DNA from: Cryptomeria japonica
Taxonomy: Eukaryota > Streptophyta > Pinopsida > Cupressales > Cupressaceae
Length of the DNA: 64,000 nt
Assembly: GCF_030272615.1 (NCBI RefSeq)
Contig: NC_081414.1
Coordinates: 916,743,509 to 916,807,508, forward strand
Reading direction: 5' to 3'
The notes beneath the pieces are model-generated. The model made no database searches. It was not told where the DNA came from and saw only the letters and a program-made list of their open reading frames with translations. The position numbers were made by a program, and so were the translations under genes. Shown piece by piece: positions 57,827-64,000 of this stretch; positions within the stretch are counted from its first letter, which is position 1; each line of letters begins with the position of its first letter.

Positions 57827-59180
57827 TGTTAAATGTTTGAATGTTGTCATTTATCTCAAACCCGTTAATCTAGTTAGGACTGGATGTGATGTTGAGCAAT
57901 AGTGGAAGATAGGTATGTATCTGACGTTGAGAAACATTGGAAGATAGGTATGTATTTGCATTGAGAAACAATGGAAAATAGGTATGTATGTGATATCAAG
58001 CAATAGGGTATAAATGGATCATTTTCTGGAAGATCCTCTTCTCCAAAATCTTGTGTTTTTCTTATCATGGTTTGTATCTAGTTTCGGTTGTATCAGTTGT
58101 ATCAATTTTTATTGCTATCAGAATGATTGTATTACATTGTGATTTATGTTTCAGAATCTGTGGCATCTGTATCTTGAGGTTACAAGTCATTGTGCTTGGA
58201 ATATGTTCTTATGGGTCTAAGTCTTTGGGTTCAATAGACCCTTGTTTTGTTGTGGTAATTGAGGCATATGTTTCAGTAAATGAAGTATGTGAAGGCCCAC
58301 TTGGTTACCTTTTTGGTCATTGGATAACGTGTTGATCCGATCAATATATTATTGTGTAAATCATTGTACTTGGCTGACATATTATCTTGGTGTATGTGCT
58401 TACCAGTATATATATGTGTGTATGTGTGAAACATGCATGAAGCTAGTAGTAGAGTGAAACATATGTGTGTATGACACTGAAGTAGAGAGAAAAGTGTATG
58501 CGGTGAATAGCAGAGTGAGAAGTGTGTGAGTGATAGAGTTCTGGACAAAAGAGCAGTTGCAGAGCAATATACAGTGTGAACATTGGAATATGATATATGA
58601 GCGGAGGTGTGTGAAGAAGAGTCAGAATGCATACAGTTTTGCAGTAATCCTTTACCAGATCTACTGCAAAAAGTTGGATTAGCAGAGTGCAGTCACAATA
58701 TTTCAATAATCCCTTACCAGATCTACTGTAGGCAGTTGTGGATAGTTTGGAGAGATGCCTTACTGGATCGACTGTGAGTTTATGTGAAGTGATATTTGAG
58801 CTTACCTTAGAATTGATATCACGCATTTGGAGATGCAATTTTCCTTAGTTCATTCATTTCTATTTTGCAGTGAGATTTTTGACAGTGAGCTGCTTTGTAT
58901 TTGGTAGTGAGCCATCTGACAGTGAGCCACCCATTTTTGTAAACACCATATAACTAGTTATATTATATTAAGTTAACCCTCTCCATGGATTTTCCCATTT
59001 GGATTTTCCATGTATAAAATCTGGTGTCCAATTTGTGGTTGTGTTGTTTGTTTATTTTACATTTGCTAATTCATGTTGATGAGATTAATTGCTAAGGTTA
59101 ATTTATTAGTAAAAGTTTTATGTGTGGGAATACTGATTCATCCCCCCTCTCAATATTCTGGTCCATTCAACCATTCAATA
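57827..59180 (+). mobile_element. 3' LTR of copia A
   Basis: TGTTAAATGTTTGAATGTTG to CCATTCAATA. Its final CA has become TA, by comparison with the 5' LTR end CAACA. It is followed by the ATTCT flank. Confidence 0.85.
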
Positions 59181-60193
59181 ATTCTTTTGGTTTAGATATG
59201 CATTGGAGATCGAGTTTAGATGTTGATATGGGTCTCACCATGGTGTGTGTAGATCTACTTGTGTATTTTGCATTGGAGGATATTTTTGGGCTGACTAGTT
59301 AATGTGCTTTATTGTTTATCTATAGGTTTCATTTTTTTCCAACTTTAGAGGATGTTATAGCATATGTAGTTCATTGGAATCATTTAAGAAGGATGTGTTG
59401 TGATGTGTTTGGGTCCCCTTTATCTCCTAGAGTAGACTGCATTATGTATTATTTGTCTAGATGGCCTAATTTATATAATATTTATATTGTCTTTGCTCAA
59501 CCTAGTTGATGGTTTTAATGAATGGATTTGTATATATAGATGTGTGGTTGTATGAGTTTATGTATGGAATGTGCATGAATTGATGTGAAGTGGATGTGAA
59601 TGACATGGAAAGACTTGGTGTGAAAGTTAGTTGGTGAAGAGCTTTGATGATGAAATCTCCAATAGGACTGTGTTTTGAGACATTAGTTGATGTCATATGT
59701 ATATTCTATGATGTTGGTCAGTTAACATAGTGGTTCAAGGAAAATTTCATGATAAGAATATATTGTTCATTTCAATTCATCTATTCCTTATATCCATCGA
59801 AAGATAGTGTGTTCCTTTTTGCAGCTTGTGCAGTCCCTTGCATCTTGCTTTCAACTAGTGAGTTTCAATAATGCAAGTCTCTTGTATCTTGCCCCAAGGT
59901 TGTGCACCTTAGTTTTTCACGTCCAATAAAGTGTAGTGAGCTCCTTGGACTTGAGCCTAAAACTTTGTAACTAGTTATTCATATTGTGAGTATTATTCTC
60001 ACTGTGGTTTTTCCTTGTTTAGGGTTTTCCACATAAATATGGTGTTCATGTGTTTATTGAACTTTGTGCTTTCATGTTTCATTATTAAAATAATAAGTTG
60101 ATTGTAGTTTGAGGCTTAAAATATTAGAGATAAAGTATCTTGAGGTCCAAACTGATTCACCTTGCCCTATTAGTCACATGGTGTGTTTCAACA

Positions 60194-61915
60194 ATTGGTA
60201 TAAGAGCAAGGTTCCTCTTACAGAAGCTTAATCGCTTAAGGAATATATAGAATTGTGCAATAAGTCAATTACAAAGCACTAACGCCTGATGATACAAATT
60301 ACTCCTATTGGAAGGAAAGGATGAAATATCATTTGGAATTTTCACTGACAAGAATATGGGGTATTACTAGGACGAGGTATAGTGCTCTGATAAATGATCC
60401 TTAGACTTGAGGTTAAGGCACATGAGAATAATACAAAGGCTAGAGTAGAAATTATTGGTTGCTTAAGTGATCCAATATTTACTAAGGTTATGGGTCAAAT
60501 TCTGCTAAATATATTTGGGAGAAGCTGATTAGTGTATATGAAGGTGACTTGAAGACAAAGAAAAACAAGTTGAGAAATATAAAGCACAAGTTTAAGAACC
60601 CAAGGATGCATGATGATGAGAACATTGGAGGCTATCTACATTGAGTAAATGAGACTGTGAGTGCAATTAGGGGTATTGGTGGAAAATTAGAAGAAAGATG
60701 AAATTGTGAGAAAAGTAATGTTAACACTACCTAAATGCTATAAATTAGGGGTATTCCATTGAAGAAAGTCATGATATGGACAAATACACCTTGGATCAAC
60801 TCTATGGATCACTCTTTGCCTTTGAGATTGTTGAGCTAGATGATTTGCTGAAAGAGAAGAAAGAAGCAACATTCAAAGGCACCAAGAAGATTGAAGACAA
60901 ACTTGAAGCAAGTAATGACATAGATGAAATAAAATAAAATTTTGTGAGAAGACTAAAGAAAGGATCTAGAAATTTTACATTTAGGTAAGTTAACCTTCAA
61001 ATATTTCAATTGTGGAAGATTTAGTAATTATGCTTATAGATGTACCTATAAGGAAGATTATGGTAAGAGATATGATGATGATAATAAGGGAAGTGTTAGT
61101 TATAGAAGGAATGATAGAAATAAGAGAGTAGAAGACAAAGATAGGCCTAGGAAGAGTTTTTTTTCAATGACAACTTATTCATTTGAAGAATAAGATAGTG
61201 ATAACTCAAATGAAGAATCATTGTTTTTATCTATAGAGGAGAAGGATAATGAAAGGTTCGATAATCTAAAAGATATGAAGAACAGTGAGAAACCAATGAA
61301 TGTGAACACTACATTGCATGAAAAAGTAGTGACTAAAGCATGGATAATTGACTTCAGATGTTCAAATCATATGATAGGTGATAAATGAAAGTTCATTGAT
61401 TTTGACAAGTATGATGGTGGATCTATAAAGTTTGCAGGTGAGGAAGCTACCCCTATTAGTGGTAAATGTACTATTTCTATTGATGGTAAACATAAGACCG
61501 ATGATGTTCATTATGTTAAGGGTCTGAGAAATAATCTTTTGAATGTGACTTATATGTGTAGTAAGGGTTATAAGCTCATGTTTCATGGGTCTAGATATGG
61601 AATTAGAAAAGGATTTTTTAGGAAATTAGTTTTAAAAGGTATAAGAACTAATATCAATTTCTACTACACGAAGGACAAGAAAGGAAGCATCTATATGTTG
61701 CCATGTAGAAGTGAATGTTGGTTGTGTCACAAAAGGTAAGACATATCAATTTTGACAATATGGTGAAGATCAGTTCTACTTATGTTGTGAGAGATTTTCC
61801 AAGAATTATCAAACCTACTAAAAATTGTGTGCAGGGAATGCCAGCTAGGAAGGAAAACAAAGAGGAGATTCAAGAGCAAGGAGTAGTTAACTTCAAAGCC
61901 TTTGGAATTAATTCA
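60194..61915 (+). pseudogene. Copia element C: gag, protease, pre-integrase
   Basis: Starts with a primer site (TGGTATAAGAGC, one base off the Met consensus). Decayed gag follows to about 60950, then a degenerate zinc knuckle (KYFNCGRFSNYAYRC, first Cys lost). The protease is at about 61330-61400 (AWIIDFRCSNHM, where D-S-G is expected), continuing ISGKCTISIDGKHK and VHYVKGLRNNLLNVTYM. The GAG-pre-integrase region holds CWLCHKR and HINFDNMVKISSTYVV, ending SKPLELIH, the lead-in to the integrase core. The frame is broken many times. The core itself continues at 63742 beyond a solo LTR. Confidence 0.82.
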
Positions 61916-63741
61916 TGTAGTCACATAAATCTTTCCACTTAATTAAATGAATACTTAGTATTTATTTGATTATTTAACCATCAATTAATAATTAATTAAA
62001 TTAATATATTTAATTAATTCATCTTAACCCTCTTCTCCTATTAATTAAATAAATTATTCAATTTATTTGATTTAATTCACTTAACCAAATTCAGACCATT
62101 AATTAAATAAATAAATCATATTTATTTAATTAAATCTTCTCTCACATTTAAATAAATTAATATTTATTTAAATCCCCCAAAATCCCACCTCTCACATTTA
62201 AATAAATTAACATTTATTTAAATCACCTTTATCCTCTACCCACTTGCGTTTTCCTACAAATGCAAGTTGCACAACTATTTTAAATAAATCATTTATTTAA
62301 ATCACCTTTATCCTCCACCCACTTGTATTTTCCTACAAATGCAAGTTGTCCAACTATTTTAAATAAATTATTTATTTAAAATCCTATTTATCCTCACCCA
62401 CTTGAAACCTTTAATGGTTTCCCTTAAAGTCTTCAAAACTTGATGGCTTTAAAGTTTTCAAACTTGATGGCTTTAAAGTTTTCAAACTTAATGGCTTCCC
62501 TTAAAGTCTTCTTAAAACTTTAATGGTTTTCCTTAAAGTCTTCAAGCCTTTAATGGTTTCCCTCAAAGTCTTCAAGCATTTTAATGCTTTATCTTCATTT
62601 TTCTCATTTAAATAAATTAATATTTATTTGAATATTTATCCAAATGCAAATTACACCATTTAATTGAAATAAATGATTTTATTTTAATTGAAAATACCAA
62701 AATTTCTCCCACTTGCATTTTCCTACAAAATCCACTTGCATGCCTAAACCCCTTCTAGAATTTTCTAATCACTTCTAAATAACCTAACCCCTTCTTTAAA
62801 CTTTGTCACATTCCTAAGCAAAAGGGAAGTCACTTCTCAAACCCTCAAAGTCTTTGATAACCATTAAAGGCTTTCAACCTTCAACCACTAAATGGCTCAA
62901 AGTCTTTGATAACCATTGAAGGCTTTCAACCTTCAACCACTTAATCCCCAAAGTCTCCAATAACCATTAATGGTTACCTCAAACCCTCCCACATGGTTAA
63001 AACATTTGTTTTGACTCAACCTCTAGCCAACCCAAAGGTCTCATCAGGCCATTAATGCTTTGACCATGATTATCTCTTAAACATTTGCACAAAGGTTTAT
63101 CCTTGGATTAACTCTTAATCCAGTGGGTAATCTTAATTTGGACTTGACCCTTAGCCTTTAGATAACCATGAGGTCTTCTCAGGCCTTTAATGCCTCCAAC
63201 CTCTTCTCTCAACCCAATCCTATGTTGACACTTGTCACCATTTTATTGGTGCCAATTGTGCACATGGATCCCCAACTTTCAAACTTGGCCCTTGATTAAA
63301 CCATTCAATCTTAACCCTTCATTTCCCCATTTCTTCTATAAATAGAACCCTTCTCCTCAAGAAAAAAAGAAGCATTAGAGTATTGTTGTTATACTGGCAT
63401 TAGCATAGAGCTTTTTCATAGCATCACTATCTACTCTTGCATAGTATTTGCTTATCATATTGAACCATCTTGAATCTCCATATGGCATCCATGGCTAGTG
63501 CTAAAAGCTGAGAGCTACACTCATTTGGGACTTGGAGAGGAGAGGAACAAGGGAGGAGCAACTATGAGCATCTTGATTAGCTATTTTATTCTATGTTTAT
63601 ATGCTTTCTAATTCATGCTTAATATCTCTCTTGATATGCCTGTTTAGGATAATCTTTTGTTGCTAACACTAACGTTTGTTTCTTGTGCTCTTGTGTATGT
63701 TGCCATCAAACAGATTTTCTAATCCTTTTTGCAGAGCATCA
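61916..63741 (+). mobile_element. Solo LTR, family A (complete)
   Basis: 1826 bp, TGTAGTCACATAAATC to GCAGAGCATCA, with exact 5-bp duplications ATTCA (61911-61915 and 63742-63746). It is nearly identical to bases 1-1672 apart from a few short indels. It cuts the copia C integrase between the codons for LELI-H and IDLFG. TATA box at 63337-63345. No primer site or polypurine tract adjoins it. Confidence 0.95.
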
Positions 63742-64000
63742 ATTCATATAGATCTGTTTGGACTTACAAGAATAAGAGGATTGAATTGTGAAAGGTATTT
63801 TATATTTCTTATTCATGATTATTCTAGAATGACATGGGTTACTTTCTTGAGAGAAAAATCTGAAGCATTAAATTTTTTTAAAGTATTCAAGTCTATGGTT
63901 GAGAATCAAGTAGATACTAAGATCAAATATTTTAGGTTTGATAGAGGAGGAGAGTTTACATCAAATGAATTTGATAGATTCTATTAAGAACATGGTATTA
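63742..64000 (+). pseudogene. Copia element C: integrase core (runs off window)
   Basis: Reads IHIDLFGLTRIRGLNCERYF (first catalytic Asp), then DYSRMTWVTFLREKSEALNF, and IKYFRFDRGGEFTSNEFDRF with the second Asp in the 'R.D.GGEF' motif. A TAA follows at 63985. This is the rve core of a copia pol, plus strand. The remainder lies beyond the right edge. Confidence 0.9.

Larger units (their letters stand above)
37067..59180 (+). mobile_element. Copia element A (non-autonomous), split by nested insertions
   Basis: Direct LTRs (1374 bp at 37067-38440; 1354 bp at 57827-59180), a Met primer site, a polypurine tract, and flanks GTTCT (37062-37066) and ATTCT (59181-59185), a 5-bp duplication with one change. 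After removal of the nested LTR E, the interior holds only the C-terminal half of gag and a coiled-coil frame of unknown kind; protease, integrase, RT and RNase H are not seen. It was therefore dependent on other copia elements. Confidence 0.82.
36494..60193 (+). mobile_element. LTR of copia element C, split by copia element A
   Basis: The outer parts (36494-37066 and 59186-60193, about 1.6 kb together) appear to be one copia LTR. The left begins TGTTGGAAACTAGAG. The right ends with the CACCTTGCCC...TTTCAACA tail directly before a Met-type primer site (60196) and a copia gag. Copia A with its target duplication lies between. The left boundary is inferred from the TG and is uncertain. Confidence 0.5.

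Overview
The window looks like intergenic DNA from a large-genome seed plant. A gymnosperm (conifer-like) source is my best guess. The reasons are AT-rich sequence, plant-type Ty1/copia and Ty3/gypsy (Tat-like and chromovirus) proteins, plant initiator-Met-tRNA primer sites, a plant mobile domain (PMD) fragment, and transposons nested several deep. I found no intact host gene, tRNA, rRNA or CRISPR. Nearly everything is transposon, transposon remnant or tandem repeat, and most open frames are pieces of decayed element proteins.

Left block (1-15500). A family 'A' LTR runs off the left edge. It is followed by a non-coding interior built of successive minisatellites that ends in a polypurine tract and a 3' LTR of the related family 'B' (to 4323). 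Beyond lies an old plus-strand Tat-like gypsy pol (RT, RNase H, archaeal-type RNase H, integrase C-part). It is broken by a 121-bp palindromic insertion, by a solo LTR (6526-7678, TSD GAAAG), and by a minus-strand chromovirus (7962-14222) that has lost RT and RNase H.

Middle block (15500-36400). A solo copia LTR is split by a 7.8-kb minus-strand gag-only element (16147-23974, TSD TATAT) with a large gag-protease frame interrupted by one TGA. Next come a PMD remnant split by a reverse-strand copia LTR, a second chromovirus-like deletion derivative (29303-32969, TSD CTTTC), a fossil Tat-like protease, and a solo family-B LTR (34894-36372, TSD CTTAG).

Right block (36490-64000). The nesting is about four deep: a copia element C, in whose LTR sits a copia element A (37067-59180, near-TSD GTTCT/ATTCT); in A's gag sits another copia LTR (E); and in that LTR sits a 13-kb DNA transposon (40897-53962, TSD TTAT). 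The DNA transposon is the standout. It has 28-bp perfect terminal inverted repeats, clusters of AACGGGATCCCGTT-type palindromes near each end, a rightward intron-containing transposase gene with DDE-type signatures (possibly Sola-like), a leftward multi-exon proline-rich accessory gene, and two different satellite arrays that share a CTTAAGGGG core but face opposite ways. To its right, copia C resumes and is split exactly in its integrase by a solo family-A LTR (61916-63741, TSD ATTCA).

How the parts relate: none of the retroelements seen whole carries a full pol, so any movement needed enzymes from elsewhere. The exact TSDs let the order of insertion be read, the 13-kb DNA transposon being the innermost layer of its stack.
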